From assembly GCA_903823665.1 (NCBI GenBank), contig CAIJTR010000153.1, forward strand, positions 21,587 through 85,586: a DNA stretch of 64,000 nt, in the 5' to 3' direction. The notes under the pieces were generated by a model. That model saw only the letters and a program-made list of their open reading frames with translations, was not told the DNA's origin and did not search any database. Position numbers and translations under genes: made by a program. Position 1 is the first letter of the stretch; each line of letters starts with the position of its first letter. Source of the DNA: an uncultured Rhodospirillales bacterium (GTDB taxonomy: Bacteria; Pseudomonadota; Alphaproteobacteria; Acetobacterales; Acetobacteraceae). This document shows, piece after piece, positions 25,150 through 33,277 of the stretch.

Positions 25150-26369
25150 AACACGTCCATATCATTGGGGGCGGGCTCGCTGGGCTGTCGGCTGCCGTCA
25201 CGCTCACCCAGGCTGGACGGCGCGTCACGCTGTATGAGGCAGGCCCCGCCGCTGGTGGCCGCTGCCGTTCTTATTTCGACCGTGCGGTTGATGCGCGGAT
25301 CGACAACGGCAATCACCTCGTGCTGTCCGGCAATGACTGCGCGATGGAATTTCTGGAGACCATCGGCGCGCGCCACACGATGACCGGGCCGGAGCGGTCG
25401 CGCTTTGCGTTCATGGATTTGGCGAGTGGCGAACGCTGGAATGTGGAGCCGAGCGCGGGCCGCATTCCCTGGTGGATTTTGACGCGCCGCATTCCCGGCA
25501 CGCGCATCGGCGAATACCTCTCGCTGCTGCGATTGAAAAAGGCACAGCCCGGCGAGACGGTGGCGGAATGCCTGAGCGGTGGTGAGCTTTACCGCAAACT
25601 GCTCGAACCGCTCGCGGTGTCTGGCCTCAACACACCAGCCGACAGCGCGCTCGCCTCGTTGCTTTGGGCCGTCGTCGAAGGCTCCTTGATGCGCGGGGGT
25701 GCTGCTTGCATTCCACTCGTTCCGCGTGAAGGCTTATCTGAAAGTTTCATAGACCCAGCGTTGGCTTGGCTCGAACAGGGTGGTGCGTCACTGCACTGCT
25801 CCACCCGGATTGCCCGTCTCACGATCGAGGTGGACCGCATCACTTCGCTGCACACGCCATCTTTGCCGTTGGCCGTGGGGATGGACGAGGCGGTGATCTG
25901 CGCCGTTCCGCCCTGGGTTGCGGCCGATCTGGTGCCCGGCCTGCCCGCGCCCACGACCTTTGAGTCAATCGTCAATGTCCATTTCCGGCTTGATGCGCCG
26001 GCGGGCGTGACGGGACTGATCGGCGGTTTGGCGGAATGGGTGTTTGCAAAACCCGGCATCGTCTCTGTCACGATCTCCGCTGCCAATCGTCTGGCAGATA
26101 TACCGGCCGAGGAGATCATCGCCATGGCATGGCGCGATGTGCAGAAGGTTCTGGGAATCGCGCAACCGATGCCACCCGTGCGGCTGTTGCGGGAGAAGCG
26201 CGCAACCTTTGCCGCGACGGCAGAAAATGAGGCGCTGCGCCCGAATTCGCGCACGAATATTGCCAATCTCGCCGTTGCGGGAGATTGGACCGCAACCGGC
26301 TTGCCCGCCACGATTGAAGGTGCCATCAAATCCGGCCGAACTGCCGCCATGGCGTTGTTAGCCGCGTGA
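25146..26369 (+). CDS. hpnE: Hydroxysqualene dehydroxylase HpnE
   Basis: 407 aa with a TTG start (MKHVHIIGGGLAGLSAAVTL). FAD-binding Rossmann motif at residues 5-18, then YEAGPAAGGRCRSY, and a C-terminal FAD contact NLAVAGDWTATGLPATIEGA. It reduces hydroxysqualene to squalene in the HpnCDE route. The TTG is chosen because it creates a TTGA overlap with the hpnD stop, the GGGLAGL motif begins right after it, and further upstream the frame only shadows hpnD. Confidence 0.93.
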   Translation: MKHVHIIGGGLAGLSAAVTLTQAGRRVTLYEAGPAAGGRCRSYFDRAVDARIDNGNHLVLSGNDCAMEFLETIGARHTMTGPERSRFAFMDLASGERWNVEPSAGRIPWWILTRRIPGTRIGEYLSLLRLKKAQPGETVAECLSGGELYRKLLEPLAVSGLNTPADSALASLLWAVVEGSLMRGGAACIPLVPREGLSESFIDPALAWLEQGGASLHCSTRIARLTIEVDRITSLHTPSLPLAVGMDEAVICAVPPWVAADLVPGLPAPTTFESIVNVHFRLDAPAGVTGLIGGLAEWVFAKPGIVSVTISAANRLADIPAEEIIAMAWRDVQKVLGIAQPMPPVRLLREKRATFAATAENEALRPNSRTNIANLAVAGDWTATGLPATIEGAIKSGRTAAMALLAA

Positions 26370-28300
26370 CCGGATTGGATATGAACGCTGTCGATCCCCC
26401 TCTCGCCCTGGAATCCGCCATCCGTCGTGCGTCCGGAGCGCTGAAGCGCCGGCAGAACCCTGATGGCCACTGGGTGTTCGAACTTGAGGCGGATGCGACG
26501 ATTCCGGCTGAGTATGTGCTGCTGACGCATTTCCTCGACCGGCCCGATGTGGCGCTCGAAGCCAAGATCGCCAATTACCTGCGCCAGACGCAAATTCCCG
26601 GCAGCGGCTGGCCGTTGTTTCATGATGGCGCGGTTGATCTGTCCTGCAGCGTGAAAGCTTACTTTGCGCTGAAGATGATCGGCGATGATCCGGCTGCGCC
26701 GCACATGCGCGCCGCGCGTGACGCGATCCTCGCACTTGGCGGGGCTGAGCGCTCCAATGTGTTCACCCGCGTGCAACTCGCGCTGTTCGGCGAAGTTCCC
26801 TGGCAGGGCGTGCCGGTGATGCCGGTGGAAATCATGCTGCTGCCGCGCTGGTTTCCGTTTCATCTCGACAAAGTCAGCTACTGGTCGCGCACCGTCACCA
26901 CGCCGCTTCTGGTGCTGATGTCGCTGAAGCCGCGGGCGCGCAACCCGCGTTGCGTGCGGGTGCAGGAGTTGTTCCAGACGGAGCCTTCGAAGATCAAGGA
27001 CTGGATCCGCGGCCCGTTCCGTTCGGCCTGGGGGCATATGTTCAGCACGATTGATCGCGTGCTGTTCAAGCTGGAGAAGCTCACGCCGGATGCCGTGCGT
27101 GAAACGGCGGTTGCCCGTGCGGTCGCGTTCGTCACCGAGCGGCTGAACGGTGAGGATGGTCTGGGTGCGATTTACCCGGCCATTGCCAACAGCGTGATGA
27201 TGTATGACACGCTGGGTTTTCCGCCCGATCACCCGTCCTACGTCACCGCCTGGAGCGCTCTGCAAAAGCTGATGGTGATCGAGGAAGACCGCGCCTATTG
27301 CCAGCCCTGCCTGTCGCCGGTGTGGGATTCTTCTCTTGCCGGTCACGCGATGGCGGAGGCTGAGGGCGAAGGCTCGGCGAGTGTGGAGGCGGCGAATGAG
27401 TGGCTGCGCTCCAAGCAAATCCTCGACGTGGTGGGGGATTGGGCGCGTCAACGTCCTGGCCTGTCGCCGGGCGGCTGGGCGTTTCAGTATGAGAACCCGC
27501 ATTACCCCGATGTGGACGACACCGCCGTGGTGGCGATGCTGCTGCACCGGGACAATCCGGTGCTGCATGCCGAGGCCATCAAGCGGGCCGAGACCTGGAT
27601 TTTGGGTATGCAAAGCCGCGATGGCGGCTGGGGCGCGTTCGATGCCGAGAACAACAAATACTATCTCAATCATATTCCGTTCGCTGACCACGGTGCGTTG
27701 CTCGATCCGTCCACGGCAGACGTGACGGCACGCTGTGTTTCGTTCCTGGCGCAGATCGGCCACACGAAGGACGAGCCGTGCATCGCGCGCGCCATTGCGT
27801 GGCTACATTCTGAGCAGTGGCCGGATGGCAGCTGGTTCGGTCGCTGGGGCACGAATTACATTTACGGCACGTGGTCTGTGCTGTGCGCTCTGAATGCGGC
27901 TGGCGTGCCGCACGATGATCCGGCGATGAAGCGTGCGGCGGGTTTCCTGCTGGAGACACAGCGCGAAGATGGTGGCTGGGGTGAGGACAACGCGAGCTAT
28001 GCCACTGGCGAGCATGGCGTGTATGACCGCTCCACTCCCTCGCAAACCGCATGGGCGTTGCTTGGGCTGATGGCGGCTGGACAGGGCAATCACCCGGCGG
28101 TGGCGCGTGGTGTGGCGTATCTGCAATCGACGCAGAAGGCCGATGGCGAGTGGGACGAAGAGTCCTACACGGCCGTGGGTTTCCCGCGTGTGTTCTACTT
28201 GCGCTATCACGGCTACAAACTGTTCTTCCCGCTGATGGCGATGGCTCGCTATCGCAACCTGCGGCAGAGCAACGATCCGCGTGTGGCCTACGGGTTTTGA
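26366..28300 (+). CDS. shc: Squalene-hopene cyclase
   Basis: 644 aa, the normal length. Terpene cyclase of class II: the protonating DVDDTA motif at residues 382-387 and several QW repeats (for example QSRDGGWGAFDAENNKYYLN, EQWPDGSWFGRWGTNYIYGT, QREDGGWGEDN, QKADGEWDEES). It cyclises squalene to hopene or diplopterol at the membrane. GTG start in a GTGA overlap with hpnE; an in-frame ATG lies at 26381. Also called hpnF. Confidence 0.96.
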   Translation: MTGLDMNAVDPPLALESAIRRASGALKRRQNPDGHWVFELEADATIPAEYVLLTHFLDRPDVALEAKIANYLRQTQIPGSGWPLFHDGAVDLSCSVKAYFALKMIGDDPAAPHMRAARDAILALGGAERSNVFTRVQLALFGEVPWQGVPVMPVEIMLLPRWFPFHLDKVSYWSRTVTTPLLVLMSLKPRARNPRCVRVQELFQTEPSKIKDWIRGPFRSAWGHMFSTIDRVLFKLEKLTPDAVRETAVARAVAFVTERLNGEDGLGAIYPAIANSVMMYDTLGFPPDHPSYVTAWSALQKLMVIEEDRAYCQPCLSPVWDSSLAGHAMAEAEGEGSASVEAANEWLRSKQILDVVGDWARQRPGLSPGGWAFQYENPHYPDVDDTAVVAMLLHRDNPVLHAEAIKRAETWILGMQSRDGGWGAFDAENNKYYLNHIPFADHGALLDPSTADVTARCVSFLAQIGHTKDEPCIARAIAWLHSEQWPDGSWFGRWGTNYIYGTWSVLCALNAAGVPHDDPAMKRAAGFLLETQREDGGWGEDNASYATGEHGVYDRSTPSQTAWALLGLMAAGQGNHPAVARGVAYLQSTQKADGEWDEESYTAVGFPRVFYLRYHGYKLFFPLMAMARYRNLRQSNDPRVAYGF

Positions 28301-28953
28301 TATGTGCCGTCATCACTGGGCTAGAAGCTGAGGCGAAGATTGCCCGCAGGCTTGGCGTTCCCGTGGCAGTGGGCGGTGGCACGCCTTGGGGGGCGGAGGT
28401 GGCGGCGGAGCGGCTGGTGGCGGAGGGGGCGACGAGCCTGCTGAGCTTTGGTCTTGCCGGCGGGCTTTATCCGGATTTTCGCCCTGGTGACATCGTGGTG
28501 CCGATTGCGGTGGTGGAGGCGGGGCGCATCAGGCCCACCAATGCGGTGCTGTCGGAAAAGCTCGGCGGATGGTTTGGCGGGATGATCCTGGCGGGCTCGG
28601 AGATTGCGGTGACGGCTGCTGATAAGGCGGCATTGGCGCAGAGTTCGCTGTGTGGCGCGATTGATTTGGAATCGGGCGCGGTGGCGCGGGTGGCGGAGCG
28701 GCACGGGATTCCATTCGCGGTGCTGCGTGCGATCTGTGACCCGAGTGACCGGGATTTGCCGCCTGCGGCGCTCGCGGCGTTGGATGCCAAGGGCGCGATT
28801 GGTTTGGCGCGGGTGGCGGCGTCGATTGCCCGCTATCCTGGGCAAGTGCCGGGGCTGATTGCCTTGGCGCGGGATGCGGCACGGGCACGGCGGGCTTTGG
28901 TGCGACGGGTGGGGGAGATTGGCACTCGCCTCACGGTTTCGGGGTCGTCGTAG
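28297..28953 (+). CDS. hpnG: Hopanoid-associated phosphorylase/nucleosidase HpnG
   Basis: 218 aa. Purine/uridine phosphorylase-like fold: ITGLEAEAKIARRLG, LLSFGLAGGLYPDFRPGDIVVP, and ESGAVARVAERHGIPFAVLRAICDPSD (catalytic Asp region). HpnG releases adenine from adenosylhopane, made by HpnH, to give ribosylhopane. The TTG at 28297 is selected because it forms a TTGA overlap with the cyclase stop; an ATG at 28302 is out of frame. It is the last gene of this block, and hpnH lies 1.9 kb away on the other strand. Confidence 0.92.
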   Translation: MICAVITGLEAEAKIARRLGVPVAVGGGTPWGAEVAAERLVAEGATSLLSFGLAGGLYPDFRPGDIVVPIAVVEAGRIRPTNAVLSEKLGGWFGGMILAGSEIAVTAADKAALAQSSLCGAIDLESGAVARVAERHGIPFAVLRAICDPSDRDLPPAALAALDAKGAIGLARVAASIARYPGQVPGLIALARDAARARRALVRRVGEIGTRLTVSGSS

Positions 28954-28994
28954 GGTGTGATGCGTTTGAGTGGCGCGGCTTTGTGACGCGGTTT

Positions 28995-29082
28995 GTCATC
29001 GCGAGCGCTTGGGCGAAGGCCCCCAGGGGCGCGTCTCGTGGTTCTGGATTGCCACGTCGCCAAGCGGCTCCTCGCAATGACG
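28995..29082. repeat. REP/MITE-like dispersed repeat with imperfect terminal inverted repeats
   Basis: The arm GTCATCGCGAGCG at the left and CTCCTCGCAATGACG at the right are imperfect inverted copies (the right arm reversed reads CGTCATTGCGAGGAG). The middle carries TCTGGATTGCCACGTCGC. This layout (GTCATTGCGAGGAGC with CTGGATTG) is a familiar dispersed intergenic repeat in many proteobacteria. It sits between hpnG and a hypothetical gene. Only one copy was seen in the window. Confidence 0.6.
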
Positions 29083-29178
29083 GGTTATTTTTGATCTCGT
29101 GCGTTATATGTTCTTGCAAGACCGGGGTGGTTGTGTCATAGAGAGTGACATCAACTTCTGCACAGGAACCCCGCCCCA

Positions 29179-29658
29179 ATGACCGCCTCTCGCTCTCCCG
29201 CAACTCCTGATCTGATGGCGCTGATCTGCCTCATCGGCGGAGCTATGCGTGGGGTGGGGCAGTCGGATCTGCTGACCAAGCTGGTGCTGATTGGGACGTT
29301 CGTTCGTCCGCTCGGATACGCGATGGATGCCTGGATCATGACCGAGGAGCGTTATGCGGACAGGGAGTTTTATCTTTCGCCGCGCAATGACGAGGACGGG
29401 TGGGGCGGGGAGGATGAAATCCGCCCTGGGTGGATTTGCAAGCTCGGGCGCGTGGCACTGTGGCGTCATGTGACGCGATTTGGACTTGCCGTGCTGGTGC
29501 CGATTCAGTGGGGCGACATGATCCGCAAGCCTGAGCCTCCGGTCGCCTTGCGCGGCTGGAGCGTTGCTCGGCCGTTAGAGGGCCTTTCTTTTTTCAGAAT
29601 TTTTGCGCCGGTTTTGGGCGCGTCACCTTCGCTTGCCCTGATCGTTCCGGTATCGTAA
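29179..29658 (+). CDS. Hypothetical protein, uncertain
   Basis: 159 aa, no family recognised. The first half looks coding (LMALICLIGGAMRGVGQSDL, AMDAWIMTEERYADREFYLS, NDEDGWGGEDEIRPGW). The last 40 residues are low-complexity hydrophobic and may be read-through. One or two weak hydrophobic stretches are present, but no clear signal peptide. AGGA lies about 11 nt before the ATG. It is convergent with hpnH, 60 bp apart. It could be a real small accessory gene or chance. Confidence 0.35.
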   Translation: MTASRSPATPDLMALICLIGGAMRGVGQSDLLTKLVLIGTFVRPLGYAMDAWIMTEERYADREFYLSPRNDEDGWGGEDEIRPGWICKLGRVALWRHVTRFGLAVLVPIQWGDMIRKPEPPVALRGWSVARPLEGLSFFRIFAPVLGASPSLALIVPVS

Positions 29659-29676
29659 TATTAATGCGCCCGAGGT

Positions 29677-29707
29677 CTCCCGCATCGTGCAAAATGCGAT
29701 GCGGGAG
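29677..29707 (-). terminator. Strong hairpin downstream of hpnH
   Basis: A perfect 11-bp stem, CTCCCGCATCG paired with CGATGCGGGAG, with a 9-nt loop, lies 10 bp after the hpnH stop. No long T-run follows on either strand, so it may act as a transcript-stabilising or Rho-assisted end rather than a classic terminator. It could also serve the convergent hypothetical gene. Confidence 0.6.
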
Positions 29708-29717
29708 GCATGGAGCG

Positions 29718-30869
29718 TCAGTCGGCTGAGTCTTCCATCTCCACCACCTTCGGCGCGTGCTTCAGCTTGGACATCGCGTTTTGCACATGCGCGCTGAAGA
29801 CGTATTCGGCGGGGCGCTGGTTGACGAGGGACAGATCAGGGGCCATCGGACCCTTGGTCTTGATGCCGAACAGCTCAACGGCCAGCATCTTCCACGGCTT
29901 CGTCACCGCTTCCGTCACCGCTGTTGCCTCATAGCCGCAATGGACCATGCAATCGGCACATTTTTCATACTTGCCGGTGCCGTACTTGTCCCACTCGGTG
30001 GTTTCCATCAGCTCCTTGAAGGTGCCGACATAGCCTTCGCCGAGCAAATAGCACGGCTTCTGCCAGCCGAAATAATTGCGCGTCGGGTTGCCCCAGGGCG
30101 TGCATTCATAGGTCTGGTTGCCGGCGAGGAAGTCGAGGAACAGGCTGGACTGGTTGAACTGCCACTTCTTCTTGCCCGGCTTCTTGCGCGAGAAGATGGA
30201 GCGGAACAGTTCCTTCGTCGCATTGCGGTTGAGGAAGTGCTGCTGGTCCGGAGCGCGCTCATAGGCATAGCCGGGGGAGACGGAAATGCCGTCCACGCCC
30301 ATGTCCATCACGTCGTCAAAGAAGCGCGCCTGACGCTCAGGGTCGGCGTTGTTGAACAGGGTGGCATTGATGATCGTGCGGAAACCGCGCTTTTTGGCTT
30401 CGGCAATGGCTGACACGCAGCGATCATACACGCCGTCCTGGCAGACCGAGCGATCATGGTCGCCTTTGTCGCCATCGAGATGGACGGACCAGGAGAAGAA
30501 CTTGTTCGGTTTGAACTGATCCATCTTCTTCTCAAGCAGCAGCGCATTGGTGCAGACGATGACGAACTTCTTGCGGTCGATGATGCCCTGCACCACATCG
30601 GCAATTTCCTTGTGTAGCAACGGCTCGCCGCCGGCGATCACCACCACGGGGGCACCGCATTCGTCCACCGCTTCGAGGCACTGGGCGACGGACAGGCGCT
30701 GGTTCAGAATTTCGGCCGGGTAGTCGATCTTGCCGCAGCCGGCGCAGGCGAGGTTGCAGCGGAACAACGGCTCCAGCATCAGCACGAGCGGATAGCGCTT
30801 GCGGCCGATCAGATGCTGCTTGACCACATAGGCACCGACGCGAAGCGCCTGATGAAGAGGAACGGCCAT
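29718..30869 (-). CDS. hpnH: Adenosyl hopene transferase HpnH (radical SAM)
   Basis: 383 aa. Radical SAM motif CxxxCxxC: Cys38, Cys42, Cys45 in RCNLACAGCGK. VVIAGGEPLLHKEI follows, the usual GGEP SAM-contact motif. The C-terminal half has the HpnH Cys-rich segment (CADCMVHCGYEA). It adds a 5'-deoxyadenosyl group to hopene, the first step of C35 hopanoid side-chain synthesis; HpnG then acts. Start ATG at 30869: the shorter protein begins MAVPLHQALRVGAYV as in relatives, while the longer frame to 30929 crosses the regulatory palindrome. It is divergent from a TetR regulator. Confidence 0.94.
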   Translation of the reverse strand: MAVPLHQALRVGAYVVKQHLIGRKRYPLVLMLEPLFRCNLACAGCGKIDYPAEILNQRLSVAQCLEAVDECGAPVVVIAGGEPLLHKEIADVVQGIIDRKKFVIVCTNALLLEKKMDQFKPNKFFSWSVHLDGDKGDHDRSVCQDGVYDRCVSAIAEAKKRGFRTIINATLFNNADPERQARFFDDVMDMGVDGISVSPGYAYERAPDQQHFLNRNATKELFRSIFSRKKPGKKKWQFNQSSLFLDFLAGNQTYECTPWGNPTRNYFGWQKPCYLLGEGYVGTFKELMETTEWDKYGTGKYEKCADCMVHCGYEATAVTEAVTKPWKMLAVELFGIKTKGPMAPDLSLVNQRPAEYVFSAHVQNAMSKLKHAPKVVEMEDSAD

Positions 30870-30897
30870 CCTGGAAATCCTTGCTGCAGCGCGCCAT

Positions 30898-30919
30898 GCG
30901 AATACGACGTCGCATTCGC
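30898..30919. promoter_or_regulatory. Candidate TetR-type operator between hpnH and tetR
   Basis: A 22-bp near-perfect palindrome: arms GCGAAT and ATTCGC around the core CGACGTCG, with only one mismatched pair. It is embedded in the 89-bp divergent intergenic region. The overlapping pair AATACG (30901) and CGTATT (30917) adds further dyad symmetry. Length and placement fit a TetR-family operator that would control the regulator itself and possibly hpnH. Confidence 0.6.
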
Positions 30920-30958
30920 GTATTGGCATTGCGGTCTCGACGTGTCAATCATCCGCGT

Positions 30959-31588
30959 ATGAGTTCGAGCATCACCACACGTCGCAGCCCGGTTCAGGAG
31001 CGCAGCCAGGAAACGGTGGCGCGCGCCCTCGCTGCGGCAACTGCTTTGCTGGGACGTGGGGTTTCGGTGGAGGCGCTCACCACAGCCGCCATCGCGCATG
31101 AGGCGGGGATGTCCGTCGGCGGGCTGTATCGTTTTTTCCCGGACAAGCAGGCCATCGTCGATGCCATCGCCGTCAAGCACATGGAGATTTTCCAGGAGCG
31201 GATGGGTGAGGCGCTGATGGCCGATTTTCCCGCCACCCCGCAGGACTTTCTGGCGGTGGTTGTGGATTCTTTCGTGGCCTATCTGGATGAGAAGCCGGAT
31301 TTCCGCACCCTGGCCTTCGGTGCCCCGGGCGGCGGACGCTACATCAGCCGCCCGACCCGCGAGGATTACGCCGGCCATGAAGTGTCCGGCATGGTGATGG
31401 AGTTCATCGAAGGGGCGTTCGACATCAAGCCCACGCCCGAATTTGCGTTCCGGCTGCGTGTGGCGACAGAAATTGGTGATCGCCTGCTCGCCTTCGCGTT
31501 CGAGCAGCCAGACCTCATTGCACGCAAAACAGTGCTGGACGAGGCTAAGTCCTTGCTGGCTGGTTATCTATTTGAGCAGTGCGATTGA
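30959..31588 (+). CDS. TetR-family transcriptional regulator
   Basis: 209 aa. N-terminal helix-turn-helix with TTAAIAHEAGMSVGGLYRFF and the following DKQAIVDAI, typical of TetR; the remainder is a helical ligand-binding and dimerisation domain (FLAVVVDSFVAYLDEKPDFRTLAF). Start at ATG 30959 places the DNA-binding domain normally; the upstream frame from 30881 is inside the operator region. It is divergent from hpnH with a palindrome between them, so autoregulation and control of hpnH are the simplest inference. The effector is unknown. Confidence 0.88.
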   Translation: MSSSITTRRSPVQERSQETVARALAAATALLGRGVSVEALTTAAIAHEAGMSVGGLYRFFPDKQAIVDAIAVKHMEIFQERMGEALMADFPATPQDFLAVVVDSFVAYLDEKPDFRTLAFGAPGGGRYISRPTREDYAGHEVSGMVMEFIEGAFDIKPTPEFAFRLRVATEIGDRLLAFAFEQPDLIARKTVLDEAKSLLAGYLFEQCD

Positions 31589-31692
31589 CAGAAGCTCGGC
31601 GGTGGCATTAGGTCGGGTTATGGCATCCAACCTGCACATGACCGGGCGGTATTATACGTCGCTTGCATAGCGGCGGGATGGGTTTGTCATCT

Positions 31693-31720
31693 TTCAACCG
31701 CTGCCTCGCCAGCGGTTGAA
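31693..31720. terminator. Perfect hairpin after tetR
   Basis: An 11-bp perfect stem, TTCAACCGCTG with CAGCGGTTGAA, and a 6-nt loop. It lies 105 bp after the tetR stop and 46 bp before the next start. There is no T-run downstream, so it is either a weak terminator for tetR or a leader structure for the dehydrogenase gene. Confidence 0.4.
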
Positions 31721-31765
31721 CCTTCCGGAACGGCGCTGGCCTCGTGGCTTATAAGAGGTCTGGTC

Positions 31766-32530
31766 GTGTCAGAAAAACGCAGCGCGCTATTCATTGGTAT
31801 CATTGGCTTTGGCGCGTTTGGGCGTCTGATGGCGACGCATCTGCACCCGTATTTCGAACTCTGCGCGCATGATCCGGCGCTGCCATCCGGCGAGGTGATC
31901 CAAGGTGTTGAAATGGTCGGGCTCGCACGCGCCGCCGCCTGCGAAATAGTGGTGCTGGCGGTTCCAGTGAACGGAATGGAGGCGACCGTTACCGCAATTC
32001 ACCCGTTGCTGCGGCCAGATGCATTGGTGCTTGATGTGGGCTCCGTGAAATGCATCCCCGCCGAGATCATGCGCCGGGGACTGCCGGTCACTGTGGATAT
32101 CATAGCCACCCACCCATTGTTCGGCCCGCAAAGTGCAAAGCACGGCATTGCCGGTTCGAAGATCGCGCTCTGTCCAGTTCGCGGCAGCCGGACGCCACGT
32201 GTCGCCGCATTTCTTTCCAAGATGCTGCGTCTTGAGGTGATCGTGACAACGCCCGAGGAGCATGATCGGGAGGCTGCGATGGTGCAGGGACTGACGCATC
32301 TGATCGCCAAGGTGTTGGTGCAAATGGAGCCGCTGCCAACCCGGATGACCACGCGCAGCTTCGATCTCATCATGAAGGCTGTCAGTATGGTTCGGTATGA
32401 CGCGCCCGAGGTCTTTCAGGCGATCGAACGCGCCAATCCCTATGCGCGAGAGGTCAGGACGTCGTTTTTCCAGCTCGCCGCCGCATTGGACGCAGAGTTA
32501 GCGGATAGCTGTTCTAATATTTATGGTTGA
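31766..32530 (+). CDS. Prephenate/arogenate dehydrogenase-like protein
   Basis: 254 aa, GTG start with AGAGG about 9 nt upstream. N-terminal NAD(P) Rossmann motif IGIIGFGAFGRLMATHL, then VLAVPVNGMEATV and LDVGSVKCIPAEIM. The catalytic His region is ATHPLFGPQSAKHG. This is the TyrA dehydrogenase family (closest in feel to arogenate dehydrogenases, which are short and lack a regulatory ACT domain). It would supply 4-hydroxyphenylpyruvate or tyrosine. The 3' end overlaps the convergent RcnB-like gene by 17 nt. Confidence 0.85.
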   Translation: MSEKRSALFIGIIGFGAFGRLMATHLHPYFELCAHDPALPSGEVIQGVEMVGLARAAACEIVVLAVPVNGMEATVTAIHPLLRPDALVLDVGSVKCIPAEIMRRGLPVTVDIIATHPLFGPQSAKHGIAGSKIALCPVRGSRTPRVAAFLSKMLRLEVIVTTPEEHDREAAMVQGLTHLIAKVLVQMEPLPTRMTTRSFDLIMKAVSMVRYDAPEVFQAIERANPYAREVRTSFFQLAAALDAELADSCSNIYG

Positions 32531-32870
32531 CCGGCACCACGCTGATAACCGCCCCGGTGGGTGTGCCGAGGACGAACACGCCATCAAGTGACCGCCATTC
32601 ATAACCCGATGGTGGCGTGCGCAAACCCTGGCCTTCCCAATGGAACGGCGTGGCGCGCCCCCAATCGAGGATGTTCATTTTGTCGCCGACCTGCCAATGC
32701 CGGTAAGCGGGATAGTGGGGGCGCTGGCCCGAAAGCTCCGGCGTTGTGCGCTGGATATCCTGCGGTTGCTTGGCAATCTGCGGCTCCTGCGCAGGTTGCT
32801 GCGCCTGCGCCGTGAGCGAGCTGGCGGCACAGAACAACAAGACGACAAAAAGGCGGCGTGGGACTGTCAT
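32514..32870 (-). CDS. RcnB-family periplasmic protein
   Basis: 118 aa. Signal peptide MTVPRRLFVVLLFCAASSLTAQA, a Gln/Pro-rich linker, and the RcnB C-terminal module LRTPPSGYEWRSLDGVFVLG followed by TGAVISVVPV. RcnB proteins are periplasmic; E. coli RcnB influences nickel and cobalt export, but most alphaproteobacterial homologues have no known role. A second family member lies 47 bp upstream on the same strand, so the pair is a likely tandem duplication and operon. Confidence 0.78.
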   Translation of the reverse strand: MTVPRRLFVVLLFCAASSLTAQAQQPAQEPQIAKQPQDIQRTTPELSGQRPHYPAYRHWQVGDKMNILDWGRATPFHWEGQGLRTPPSGYEWRSLDGVFVLGTPTGAVISVVPVNHKY

Positions 32871-32917
32871 GCCTCGATCTTTACGCAAAACAGCCTCGCG
32901 CCGCCAAGCCGCAAACG

Positions 32918-33277
32918 TCAGCGCGAATGCAGGATGATGTCGGCAATCACGCCGGTGGCGATGGCACCGAGGATGAACCGGCCATCCACTTCACGCCATT
33001 CGTAGCCGCGCGGTGGCTGGCGCAGGTGATGTTGACGGTAATCCACCTCGCCGCCGCGCTGCCAATCTTCAGCATGCATGTGATAGCCACGCTGCCATTC
33101 GCGGTGCTGATCGTATTGGCGACGCTCATCGCGATGTTCCTCCGGACGGCCGTTGCCCTGAAAGCGGCGATCATCCTGACGGTGTTCATCCTGGTGTGGG
33201 TAGGGCTGTGCCACAGCAAACGCGGTGCTGAGGCTCAACATCATCAACGATGCAGTGGCGATGCGAAGCTTGTTCAT
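32918..33277 (-). CDS. RcnB-family periplasmic protein, His/Arg-rich
   Basis: 119 aa. Signal peptide MNKLRIATASLMMLSLSTAF, a charged His/Asp/Arg-rich middle (HQDEHRQDDRRFQG, HREWQRGYHMH), and the RcnB module LRQPPRGYEWREVDGRFILG followed by AIATGVIADIILHSR. The His-rich segment could bind metal; this is inference. Start at ATG 33277 matches the signal peptide; the GTG at 33400 is too far upstream. Confidence 0.8.
   Translation of the reverse strand: MNKLRIATASLMMLSLSTAFAVAQPYPHQDEHRQDDRRFQGNGRPEEHRDERRQYDQHREWQRGYHMHAEDWQRGGEVDYRQHHLRQPPRGYEWREVDGRFILGAIATGVIADIILHSR

Noticed and set aside
25589..27763. 724-aa frame on the minus strand across hpnE/shc
   Set aside because: Arg/His-rich antisense shadow of two well-recognised genes.
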